A DNA stretch of 64,000 bases from Deltaproteobacteria bacterium (GTDB lineage: Bacteria; Desulfobacterota; DSM-4660; Desulfatiglandales; HGW-15), in contig JAGVAP010000021.1 in the NCBI GenBank assembly GCA_020060215.1, forward strand, positions 9,003 through 73,002. Reading direction: 5' to 3'. Positions 44,778 to 51,818 of this stretch are shown here, piece by piece (positions within the stretch are counted from its first letter, which is position 1; each line of letters opens with the position of its first letter). The position numbers were made by a program, and so were the translations under genes. The notes beneath the pieces are model-generated. The model was not told where the DNA came from. It made no database searches and saw only the letters and a list, made by a program, of their open reading frames with translations.

Positions 44778-45224
44778 ACCGTTCCTCACCTATAGCGTAG
44801 AGGGCCGCGGCGGGCCCCCTCGAGTCGTATTCTGAAGAGCTCTTTTTTTAAGAGGCTTTTAACAAAAGATCCAAAACCGGTCAAACTGAATAATCGCACA
44901 TGCGGTCCAAGACTCGGAATAAAAAAGAAGATCTGCCATCAAGGCACCAAGACCAAAAGAACCAGGATTCTTGGTGTCCGATGTGTTAGTGGCAGCCAAA
45001 TGAAGGAATAACCCCCTGGCATGCCAGTGGTATGAACAATGGCTATGCCGGTCGATTCGTGCCGGGAACACAAAAAAGGTTTCTCAATGGAGCGCCAAGT
45101 CGGTACGAGACCCCCCTTCCAGGGGGGCCTCATCAAACCACCCGTTTCCTGGTGGTATTGATCCTCCGCTCTCTGCTCTGGAGGACTTGGAGAGGTTCTA
45201 CCATCCGGGGCGAAGATCAGTCGC

Positions 45225-45290
45225 GAAAATCCGAATCTCGAATATCGAAATTCGAAACAACCGAATTCAAATCCGAATGTCCAAAAAGAA
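45225..45290. repeat. 'CGAATATCGAAATTCGAAAC' word DNA (family N)
   Basis: Repeated CGAA/TTCG words (AATCTCGAATATCGAAATTC, CCGAATTCAAATCCGAATGT). A second stretch, GATCGAAATCCGAAACTCGA, lies upstream of mlaC at about 58697-58716. Confidence 0.7.
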
Positions 45291-45349
45291 ACCGAAAAGG
45301 ACCCTGAAACGTCATTGGGCTTGGTCATCTGAAATTGTTGAAGTGCCTA

Positions 45350-45378
45350 TTGTATATACGCGATCGGCATAGTATGAT
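45350..45378 (+). promoter_or_regulatory. candidate promoter for resB-ccsA
   Basis: TTGTAT, 17-bp spacer, TATGAT (45373-45378). The -10 matches 5 of 6 and the -35 matches 3 of 6. It would give a short leader of about 28 nt before the ATG at 45413. Confidence 0.45.
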
Positions 45379-45412
45379 TCTCCGCTATCGAGGGCGTAGT
45401 ACCATAGGATCC

Positions 45413-46822
45413 ATGCAAAAATCAGCAGAGTCAAAAATGGAAAAGAGGAATCCCTACTGGGATTTTTTCAGTTCTGTACGGCTGACCATCGCACTCTTGA
45501 TCATCCTCGCCATAGCCTCCATAGCGGGGACCCTGATTCCGCAGGGGGAAGAGGCCGCGCACCTGGCTCATGAGATGAGCCCCGCGATGGTCCAGCTCTT
45601 CGATACCCTTCAGCTGTTCGATGTTTACCACTCCTTGTGGTTCCGAATCATCATTGCCGCCCTGGGGTTGAACCTCGTGATCTGCTCCATCGATCGCTTC
45701 CCCATGACTTGGAAACGGTTCAAGGGCCGTGCCGGGCTGGATCGGACCGCCGTGTTCAAGGATGTCCCCCCGGGCCAGGTCTTCACCCTGGCCGTTTCCA
45801 GGAGGGAGGCGGCAGGCCGGGTATCGGAATGGCTGCGCCGCCGTTATCGCAACGTCGGAACCCGAAGCGCAGAGAACGAAGAGGTCTTCTTTGTTGAAAA
45901 GGGGAGGACGTCCCATTTCGGCGTCTACCTCGTCCACTTGAGCGTGCTGCTGATCCTGCTCGGAGGAATGATCGGCTCCCTCCTGGGCTTCCAGGCCCAT
46001 GTGAATATCCCGGAGGGGACGGCCATGGATACGGCCTTTCTCCGCAAGGGCGGCCACCCCGTAAACCTCGGATTCTCCGTTCTCTGCCGCGACTTCACGG
46101 TCGAGTTCTATGAGAACGGAGCCCCAAAGGAGTACAGGTCCGAACTGGCCTTCCAGGAGAACGGCCGTGTGGTCAAGGAGACCCCCATCCTCGTGAACCA
46201 TCCTGTCACCTTTCGGGGCATCACCTTTTATCAATCCAGCTACGGCGCCACGGCGGGAGACAAGATCATCCTCCGGATCAGCAGGGAGGGAAGCGGCTCA
46301 CAAGGATCCGTGGTGGAGGCCAAAAAGGGGGAGCCTTTCCAGCTTCCCGACCGGGACGGGACCGCTGTGGTCAGCGATGTGCGAGGGGACCTGATGAGGT
46401 TGGGCCCGGCGGCGCAGATCCAGGTCACGCCTCGATCGGGGGACCCGGTCTCTTTCTGGGTCTTCCTCAAACACGACCTGATCAAGGAGAGGGTCCCCGG
46501 TCTCTTTGAGAAATCTCCGCGGTTCAACTACCGGGCATATGCACCTTATTCCTTTTTTATGCAGGATGCGGAGACCAAGTACTACACCGGCCTTCAGGTG
46601 AACAGGGATCCCGGGGTCCCGCTTGTCTGGACGGGTTTCATCATGATGGTGTTCGGCTTTTTCGTCACGTTCTTCTATTCCCACCAGCGGATCTGGGTGC
46701 GTGTTTCAGATAAGAAGGGCAAGGCGAACGTGAGCGTGGTCGGGAGATCGAACAAGAATCCGGCCGCCATCGAAAGAGAGATCGAGCGAGTCACAGAAGG
46801 TTTACGGAATCTGGCGAAATAG
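45413..46822 (+). CDS. resB: ResB/Ccs1-family cytochrome c biogenesis protein
   Basis: A 469-aa protein. Membrane helices lie near residues 20-40 (VRLTIALLIILAIASIAGTL), 70-90, 155-180 and 425-445, with a large periplasmic domain between the third and fourth. Family segments are the N-terminal GTLIPQ, SIDRFPMTWKRF and the late FYQSSYG. With CcsA it forms the system II haem export and ligation complex at the outer face of the inner membrane. The ATG at 45413 has TAGGA nearby. ccsA begins 8 bp after the stop. Confidence 0.92.
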   Translation: MQKSAESKMEKRNPYWDFFSSVRLTIALLIILAIASIAGTLIPQGEEAAHLAHEMSPAMVQLFDTLQLFDVYHSLWFRIIIAALGLNLVICSIDRFPMTWKRFKGRAGLDRTAVFKDVPPGQVFTLAVSRREAAGRVSEWLRRRYRNVGTRSAENEEVFFVEKGRTSHFGVYLVHLSVLLILLGGMIGSLLGFQAHVNIPEGTAMDTAFLRKGGHPVNLGFSVLCRDFTVEFYENGAPKEYRSELAFQENGRVVKETPILVNHPVTFRGITFYQSSYGATAGDKIILRISREGSGSQGSVVEAKKGEPFQLPDRDGTAVVSDVRGDLMRLGPAAQIQVTPRSGDPVSFWVFLKHDLIKERVPGLFEKSPRFNYRAYAPYSFFMQDAETKYYTGLQVNRDPGVPLVWTGFIMMVFGFFVTFFYSHQRIWVRVSDKKGKANVSVVGRSNKNPAAIEREIERVTEGLRNLAK

Positions 46823-46830
46823 AGGGATCC

Positions 46831-47670
46831 ATGTCAGACGCAGAACTCCTCAGCTACATTACTTTCGTTTACTTCTTTGCGTTCCTGGCCTATCTCATGA
46901 TGATGGTGATGGGCCGGGAGGTCTTCGGACGGGTGGCGACCCTGATCGCCCTGGCGGGGCTGATCGGCCACACGGCGGGGCTGGTCTACCGTTGGGTGGA
47001 GTCCTACCGGCTCGGCATCGGCCACGCCCCCCTCTCGAATCTCTACGAGTCGCTGATCTTTTTTGCCTGGTCCATTCTTCTGCTCTACCTCCTCATGGAA
47101 TGGCGCACCAAGAACAAGACAGTGGGCGCCTTCATAACACCGATTGCGTTCCTGGCCATGGCGTACGCCTCCTACTCCCCCAACATCAGCAGCCGCATCC
47201 AGCCCCTGGTCCCCGCCCTCAAGAGCAACTGGCTGATCGCCCACGTGCTGACCTGTTTCCTGGGATACGCGGCCTTTGCCCTCGCGTTCTGTCTCAGCCT
47301 GATGTACTTCTTCAAACGCATGGACAGACCCGAGGGGAAGAGCAATTTCGTCCGGCTCATCCCCCGGACGTCCATCCTCGACGACCTGAACTACCAGATG
47401 GTGGCGATCGGTTTCCTCCTCCTCACCCTCGGGATCATCACCGGCTCGGTCTGGGCCCACTCCGCATGGGGCAGCTACTGGAGCTGGGACCCCAAAGAGA
47501 CCTGGTCCCTGATCACGTGGCTTGTCTATGCAGCCTTTCTCCATTCCCGGATGGTCAGGGGCTGGCGGGGGAAGAGGCTGGCCATCCTGTCGATCGTAGG
47601 CTTCTCCTGCGTGCTGTTCACCTACTTCGGCGTCAATTATCTTGCCGGGCTGCACAGCTACGCAACGTAA
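46831..47670 (+). CDS. ccsA: cytochrome c biogenesis protein CcsA/CcsB (haem handling)
   Basis: A 279-aa integral membrane protein with about eight helices. The tryptophan-rich WWD haem motif is WGSYWSWDPKETWSLITW (about 214-231). Conserved His residues occur in GHAPLSNLYESL (near 65), AHVLTC (near 140) and C-terminal HSRM. It moves haem to ResB and attaches it to CxxCH apocytochromes. Together the pair implies c-type cytochromes, expected for an anaerobic respirer. The cytochromes themselves are not in the window. Confidence 0.95.
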   Translation: MSDAELLSYITFVYFFAFLAYLMMMVMGREVFGRVATLIALAGLIGHTAGLVYRWVESYRLGIGHAPLSNLYESLIFFAWSILLLYLLMEWRTKNKTVGAFITPIAFLAMAYASYSPNISSRIQPLVPALKSNWLIAHVLTCFLGYAAFALAFCLSLMYFFKRMDRPEGKSNFVRLIPRTSILDDLNYQMVAIGFLLLTLGIITGSVWAHSAWGSYWSWDPKETWSLITWLVYAAFLHSRMVRGWRGKRLAILSIVGFSCVLFTYFGVNYLAGLHSYAT

Positions 47671-47712
47671 CCATTGACCATTGATCATTTAGCATCTTTC
47701 ATTGATCATTCA
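47668..47712. repeat. 'CATTGACCATTGATCATT' word DNA (family K) after ccsA
   Basis: AACCATTGACCATTGATCAT and TTTCATTGATCATTCAGG begin at the ccsA stop codon. A partner of opposite sense (CCAAATGACCAATGATCAAT) lies at 47914-47933, just at the start of the methyltransferase gene. Confidence 0.65.
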
Positions 47713-47804
47713 GGATCCGGTACCTATTCGGCATCGCCCCTTTTGAGAGTGGTCGTCGGTCCATTTGTCCCCTGTCATTGGCCCTTGTGAATACCTTTCG
47801 TAAC

Positions 47805-47886
47805 ATGGGTGGAGCGCAGCGAAACCCATCGACTCCGGACAAGAACCTCAAGACCGACGGGTTTCGCTGCGCTCCACCCATCCTAC
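47805..47886. repeat. inverted repeat of 'GGGTTTCGCTGCGCTCCACCC' type (family E), second copy
   Basis: The left arm 47805-47826 is ATGGGTGGAGCGCAGCGAAA and on. The right arm 47859-47886 begins GGGTTTCGCTGCGCTCCACC and ends CCTAC. Very close to the copy at 19673-19749, which has GCTTCGC in place of GCTGCGC. Confidence 0.85.
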
Positions 47887-47924
47887 ATGACTCAGATGAA
47901 AAATGATCCGCGGCCAAATGACCA

Positions 47925-49082
47925 ATGATCAATAAGATAAATGAATACGAATATCAGCAGAGCAGCCAATATTTCGCCCAGGTGGCCGAGGGGATGGAGG
48001 AGCTCGGCGCAGAGGAGCTGTCCTCGCTGAATGCCCGGAACGTAACCCCCGTCTACCGGGGTATCCGGTTCCAGGCCGACCCTGCAACCCTGTACACGGT
48101 CAACTACACCTCACGCCTCGTCTCCAGGGTGCTCGCGCCCCTTGCCGTCTTCAACTGCCATTCCCACGAATACCTCTACAGAACGGCCAGGAAGATGGCG
48201 TGGTCCGATTTCTTTACGGTGGATCACTCCTTTGCCGTCTTCGCAAACGTCGCCAACAGCAAGATCCGCCATTCCCAGTATGCGGCTCAGCGCCTGAAGG
48301 ATGGAGTGGTCGACTACTTCTATGAAAAGGGGGGCAGGAGACCCTCGGTCAACAAGACCGACCCGGATCTGTGGATCGGTCTCCACATCGAGAACAACCG
48401 TGCGACCCTGAGCCTCGATACCTCGGGCGGCCCCCTCCACCGGAGGGGGTACCGGGAGAAGACCCTGTCCACGGTGATGCAGGAGACCCTTGCCGCCGCG
48501 GTCGTCCGGCTCTGTTCATGGGACGGCTCGGTCCCACTTTACGATCCGATGTGCGGCGCCGGCACGCTCCTGAGTGAAGCACTCATGCGCTACTGCCGAA
48601 TCCCCGCCGGTTATCTCAGGAGGCGCTTCGGCTTCGAATTCCTGCCCGATTTCGACGCCCCCCTGTGGAAGGGCATTCGGAAGCGAACGGACGGCCTGAT
48701 TCGGGGTCTCCCGGAGGGTCTGATTGCGGGCAGCGATCTCTCCCCCAGGGCCATCCAGATCTCCAGGACCAATCTCGCGAAACTGCCCCATGGAGACAAG
48801 GTCGCCCTCCGGGCAAGCGATTTCCGGGATCTCCGAAACATGGGGAACAGGATAATCGTAAGCGATCCTCCGTATGGAGTTCGAACCGAGGGTCGCGAAG
48901 GGCTGCCGGAGCTCTACAAGCGTTTGGGGGACTTTCTGAAAAAGGAGTGCCGCGGCTCGACGGCATTCATCTATTTCGGGGACCGGGAGTTCATCAAACA
49001 CCTCGGCCTGAAACCCTCGCGGAAGATCCCTCTCCATGCGGGGGGGCTGGACGGCAGACTGGTGAAATATGACCTTTACTGA
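47925..49082 (+). CDS. THUMP-domain class I methyltransferase (RlmL/RlmK N-terminal-like)
   Basis: A 385-aa protein. An N-terminal THUMP-type RNA-binding region (about 55-165) is followed by a Rossmann methyltransferase domain: motif I-like PLYDPMCGAGTLLSEAL (about 202-218) and motif IV SDPPYGVR (about 318-325), an N6-adenine/N2-guanine signature. It resembles the m2G2445 methyltransferase half of E. coli RlmL and related tRNA guanine methyltransferases. The target is probably rRNA or tRNA guanine. The ATG lies in family K word DNA, so the true start could be a few codons further in. Confidence 0.88.
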   Translation: MINKINEYEYQQSSQYFAQVAEGMEELGAEELSSLNARNVTPVYRGIRFQADPATLYTVNYTSRLVSRVLAPLAVFNCHSHEYLYRTARKMAWSDFFTVDHSFAVFANVANSKIRHSQYAAQRLKDGVVDYFYEKGGRRPSVNKTDPDLWIGLHIENNRATLSLDTSGGPLHRRGYREKTLSTVMQETLAAAVVRLCSWDGSVPLYDPMCGAGTLLSEALMRYCRIPAGYLRRRFGFEFLPDFDAPLWKGIRKRTDGLIRGLPEGLIAGSDLSPRAIQISRTNLAKLPHGDKVALRASDFRDLRNMGNRIIVSDPPYGVRTEGREGLPELYKRLGDFLKKECRGSTAFIYFGDREFIKHLGLKPSRKIPLHAGGLDGRLVKYDLY

Positions 49083-49096
49083 GCAGGAGAAGACCT

Positions 49097-49165
49097 GCCA
49101 CCAAGGCACGAAGACACAAGGAACTCCAGGCACTCTCTCCTTTGTGCCTTTGTAGTCTTTGTGGC
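49097..49165. repeat. inverted repeat of 'GCCACCAAGGCACGAAGACAC' type (family B)
   Basis: The left arm 49097-49122 begins GCCACCAAGGCACGAAGACA. The right arm 49137-49165 reads CTCCTTTGTGCCTTTGTAGT and on to CTTTGTGGC. It follows the methyltransferase stop by 14 bp. Confidence 0.85.
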
Positions 49166-49197
49166 GAAAGGCGTCGAATTATGGTCTGTACTGAGGA

Positions 49198-49292
49198 GGA
49201 AGAATGGGGTATTGGAATGGTGGAATGATGGAATATCGGGTCAGGCTTCCATCCTTTACCCAACATTCCAACCTTCCATGATTCCACCACTC
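49198..49292. repeat. 'TTGGAATGGTGGAATGATGG' word DNA, inverted halves (family D)
   Basis: The left half is GGTATTGGAATGGTGGAATG and on. The right half is CAACATTCCAACCTTCCATG and ATTCCACCACTCC. It ends 13 bp before the ATG of the next gene. Same family as 19024-19190 and 63743-63862. Confidence 0.8.
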
Positions 49293-49304
49293 CGGGGGCT
49301 CTCC

Positions 49305-49793
49305 ATGCAGTTGCCCGATGCCGATGAACTCAGGAGACTGGCCGAGGAGCTGATGGGCCGGGAGACGACCATGACGATCTCCACCGCCCGTGAAGACGCG
49401 CCCTGGGCCGCCCCCGTCTATTACGTCCACCGCAAATCCAGCTTCTACTTCTTCTCGGACCCTTCTTCACGCCACATTCAGGAGGCCATGGAGAGCGGAA
49501 AGGCCTCGGCTGCCATCTTCCATCAGGCAAGCCACACCTGGAAGGAGATCAGGGGCATCCAGATGTCCGGATCAATCGTCCATCTGGGGGCGGGTCTGGA
49601 GGCGATACGGGCCACCCGCGCCTATCTCCAGAAGTTCCCCTTCACCCGCGATTTCTTCGATTCGGCCCAGGTCGATCTCGATGCCTTTGTCAGGAAGTTC
49701 AAGGTGCGGCTCTATGCCTTCCGCCCGACCGTCATGCTCTACCAGGACAACCGGATCCGGTTCAGCTTCAGGGAGGAGGTCCCGCTGGACTGA
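49305..49793 (+). CDS. pyridoxamine 5'-phosphate oxidase-like (FMN-binding split barrel) protein
   Basis: A 162-aa protein starting MQLPDADELRRLAEELM. The split-barrel segments TTMTISTAREDAPWAAPVYY and SFYFFSDPSSRHIQEA (FMN-phosphate side) are typical of the PNPOx-like/YhbP group. It is probably a flavin- or haem-binding reductase-like protein; the substrate is unknown and true PNPOx activity is unlikely at this length. Longer readings run through repeat DNA. CGGGGG lies about 10 bases upstream. Confidence 0.8.
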   Translation: MQLPDADELRRLAEELMGRETTMTISTAREDAPWAAPVYYVHRKSSFYFFSDPSSRHIQEAMESGKASAAIFHQASHTWKEIRGIQMSGSIVHLGAGLEAIRATRAYLQKFPFTRDFFDSAQVDLDAFVRKFKVRLYAFRPTVMLYQDNRIRFSFREEVPLD

Positions 49794-49796
49794 ATG

Positions 49797-49880
49797 TAAG
49801 TTGGAGGTTGGAGGCAAGGAAAAGCAGTTGTCTCAGACCTCCGGTCGAGCGCAGCGCAACGCTCCTCCAACCTCAAACGT
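49797..49880. repeat. 'GGAGGTTGGAGGC' / 'CTCCAACCTC' inverted word DNA (family G)
   Basis: The left half GTAAGTTGGAGGTTGGAGGC and the right half CTCCTCCAACCTCAAACG flank a short GCGCAGCGCAACGC core. It fills the convergent gap between the PNPOx-like and DUF4139 genes. Confidence 0.7.
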
Positions 49881-49916
49881 TCTCGGTTTTCGCCTCAACA
49901 CTCCATTTCCCCACTC

Positions 49917-51344
49917 TCACAGCCCCACCTGCACCCGGTAGGTGAGCTTCACGTCGCCTTTTGGAGGGACCTTCACGTCAAATCGAATCGTGAAGGCATC
50001 GGCCTTCTTGAAGGGATGGCTGTTGGAGACCATCTTCCAGTTCCCGGAGAGGGGCTCGATCACCCCCACGCTCACCTCTGTTTCCTTGTGGTTCTTCAGG
50101 GTGATCTCCCACTCGGTCTCGTGGAGCCTCGATGAGATCTGCCGAAAATCGATCTGTACCCGCGTCGCGGTAATCTCCCTTGTCTCTCCGACCTGCAGCC
50201 TTACATCCTCATTCACCGGCGCATGATCGATCCTGTCCTCGCCGATGAATACCCGGTCTCCCTCACCGTCCGTCCTGTAAAGGCGGACGACCCCGGCAGG
50301 CAGGACCACCCCCAGATGGTTCTCCTTGGTGTTCTTGAAGACCATGGAGACGGTGACGGGTTGCGCCACGGGTTCCTCCACGGATCTTCGCACCCCCGCC
50401 ATCCTCGCGCCGTGTACCACGAATTCCTTGCGTACCCCGACGCCCCGGGCATCGAGGAGGTGGATCTGCTTGGCCTCATGGTCTTCGAGGGTGGTCTTCC
50501 GCTGGAGGTCATAGACATGGTACTCGAAAAGCGGGCTTTCCTGCAGCTGCGGGGCCGGGGGGGCTTCGGCCGTCCTCATGGCTGATGCCTGCAGGACCGC
50601 CGCATTCCTCCCATCTTGGACGCGGTGAACGTCTCCTGCAATCAGCTTCAGCTCCGCATCCCTGTATGCGGCTCCGCTCCTGTTGTCGATGTTGACCCAT
50701 GCCGAGAGCTGGGAAGAGGTCTCTGCGGAATCGATCAGCAGGATGTAATCCGCGCTCCAGTTCATTCCGGTGGTGAGGTAGGAGACCTCCAGCTCCACCG
50801 GCTCCCTGGAGCGGTTGGAGTACTTCCAGGCCAGGGTGGGCCTGGCGACCAGGTCCCCGGGGAGGCTGGGAAGCACCCTGTAACCGGGATGGCCCAGGTA
50901 GATCTCCCCCCCAATTTCGAGGATCTGATCCTGGTTGTTGCTCAGAAGGGTCGCCTCCACCTCCTCCTTGCGATCGTGCGCTTCATTCCAGGTTACGATC
51001 TTGATCTTCCTCCCCACGTACATGTCCAGCAGTTTCTTCGGATCCAGGAGGTCGTACTCGTAGCTCTGCTCCAGGACCGAGAAACCATCCGCTCCTTTCA
51101 GCGACGACGTATGGACCGTGGCGGGGAGGATCCGGGGTGCGACATCCATGAACCTGAGCTCCCCCTCCCCTGCCGGGAGCGCGATCCTTCGCGTCTCCTT
51201 GATCAGGCCCAGATTGCTGTTGTAGACGCTCACCTGCACCCGCGTACGATCCTTGAGATCGCTGGTCGTAACGGTCTGGGCATGGAGGGCGGAGGCAAGG
51301 ATCGCCTGCACCAGCAGACAGGAGAGGCATGCGAAGATCTTCAT
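49917..51344 (-). CDS. secreted DUF4139-domain protein
   Basis: A 475-aa protein with a signal peptide (residues 1-22, ending LHAQ). The rest is beta-rich and matches the DUF4139 pattern: YNSNLGLIKETRRIALPAGE at the N-terminus, the central YLTTGMNWSADYILLI, and a C-terminal domain with ITLKNHKETEVSVGVIEPL. It is a periplasmic or outer-membrane-exposed protein of unknown function. GGTCCCCCC lies before the ATG. It stands alone, with a REP-like array upstream. Confidence 0.8.
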   Translation of the reverse strand: MKIFACLSCLLVQAILASALHAQTVTTSDLKDRTRVQVSVYNSNLGLIKETRRIALPAGEGELRFMDVAPRILPATVHTSSLKGADGFSVLEQSYEYDLLDPKKLLDMYVGRKIKIVTWNEAHDRKEEVEATLLSNNQDQILEIGGEIYLGHPGYRVLPSLPGDLVARPTLAWKYSNRSREPVELEVSYLTTGMNWSADYILLIDSAETSSQLSAWVNIDNRSGAAYRDAELKLIAGDVHRVQDGRNAAVLQASAMRTAEAPPAPQLQESPLFEYHVYDLQRKTTLEDHEAKQIHLLDARGVGVRKEFVVHGARMAGVRRSVEEPVAQPVTVSMVFKNTKENHLGVVLPAGVVRLYRTDGEGDRVFIGEDRIDHAPVNEDVRLQVGETREITATRVQIDFRQISSRLHETEWEITLKNHKETEVSVGVIEPLSGNWKMVSNSHPFKKADAFTIRFDVKVPPKGDVKLTYRVQVGL

Positions 51345-51818
51345 GGGGGGACCTCGTAACGGAAGAAAACGGTTCGGGGTTCAGCGTTCAGGATGAACGG
51401 CAAAAGGACGTCCGCCTCCTCCATCCATCTTGTGCAGGAGCAAGCTCCTCGCTACGATTTATTCCATGTAGGGGCACTCTCCCGATTGCGATCCATTCCA
51501 TCCATCTTCTGTAGGAGCAAGCTCCTGCTTGCGATTCATTCCATCCATCTTCTGTAGGAGCAAGCTCCTGCTTGCGATCCATTCGCCTCCGGGAAGATCG
51601 CAAGCGGGGAGCTTGCTCCTACAGAAGAAGCTGCCCGGCTGGACACTGAACCTCACAGTTGCATAAAACAAGGGCAATGTCGTCTTCGCAAATGGGGAGG
51701 CTACATGAATTGTGGAGGAATATTGTCAGCAATGAATACCGAGCATTGCCCCTCTCGGTCTCGCTGCCAGTGAATTCCGAAGGTACCCGAATTTGTGCAA
51801 CGCTAGGGTGAACCCTCC
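51345..51818. other. 474-bp spacer containing a REP-like tandem array
   Basis: The first 30 bp include family M words (GGTTCGGGGTTCAGCGTTCA). A family A tandem array covers 51434-51624. The remaining 51625-51818 has ordinary composition, and no gene or clear promoter was identified there. Confidence 0.75.
51434..51624. repeat. 43-bp tandem array of REP-like family A units plus one inverted unit
   Basis: Units begin GTAGGRGCA. 51468-51510, 51511-51553 and 51554 onward are in exact 43-bp register (units end CCATTCCATCCATCTTCT or a variant). A shorter first unit at 51434-51467 is missing nine bases. 51596-51624 is an inverted copy (GATCGCAAGCGGGGAGCTTG and on). The unit at 51468 is the most diverged (GGGGCACTCTCCCGATTGCG). 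There are no spacers of unique sequence, so it is not a CRISPR. Confidence 0.88.

Larger units (their letters stand above)
44778..45412. other. 635-bp divergent spacer between serS and resB, mostly repeats
   Basis: The longest gap in the window. It holds a degenerate family B inverted repeat (44935-44995, GCCATCAAGGCACCAAGACC with TTCTTGGTGTCCGATGTG), a CCCCCCTTCCAGGGGGGCCT hairpin at about 45112-45130, and family N words (45225-45290, TCCGAATCTCGAATATCGAA). A candidate resB promoter lies at 45350-45378. No gene is supported. Confidence 0.75.

Noticed and set aside
51434..51624. CRISPR array
   Set aside because: The units are contiguous 43-bp tandem copies with no unique spacers, one unit is inverted, and no cas genes are present.
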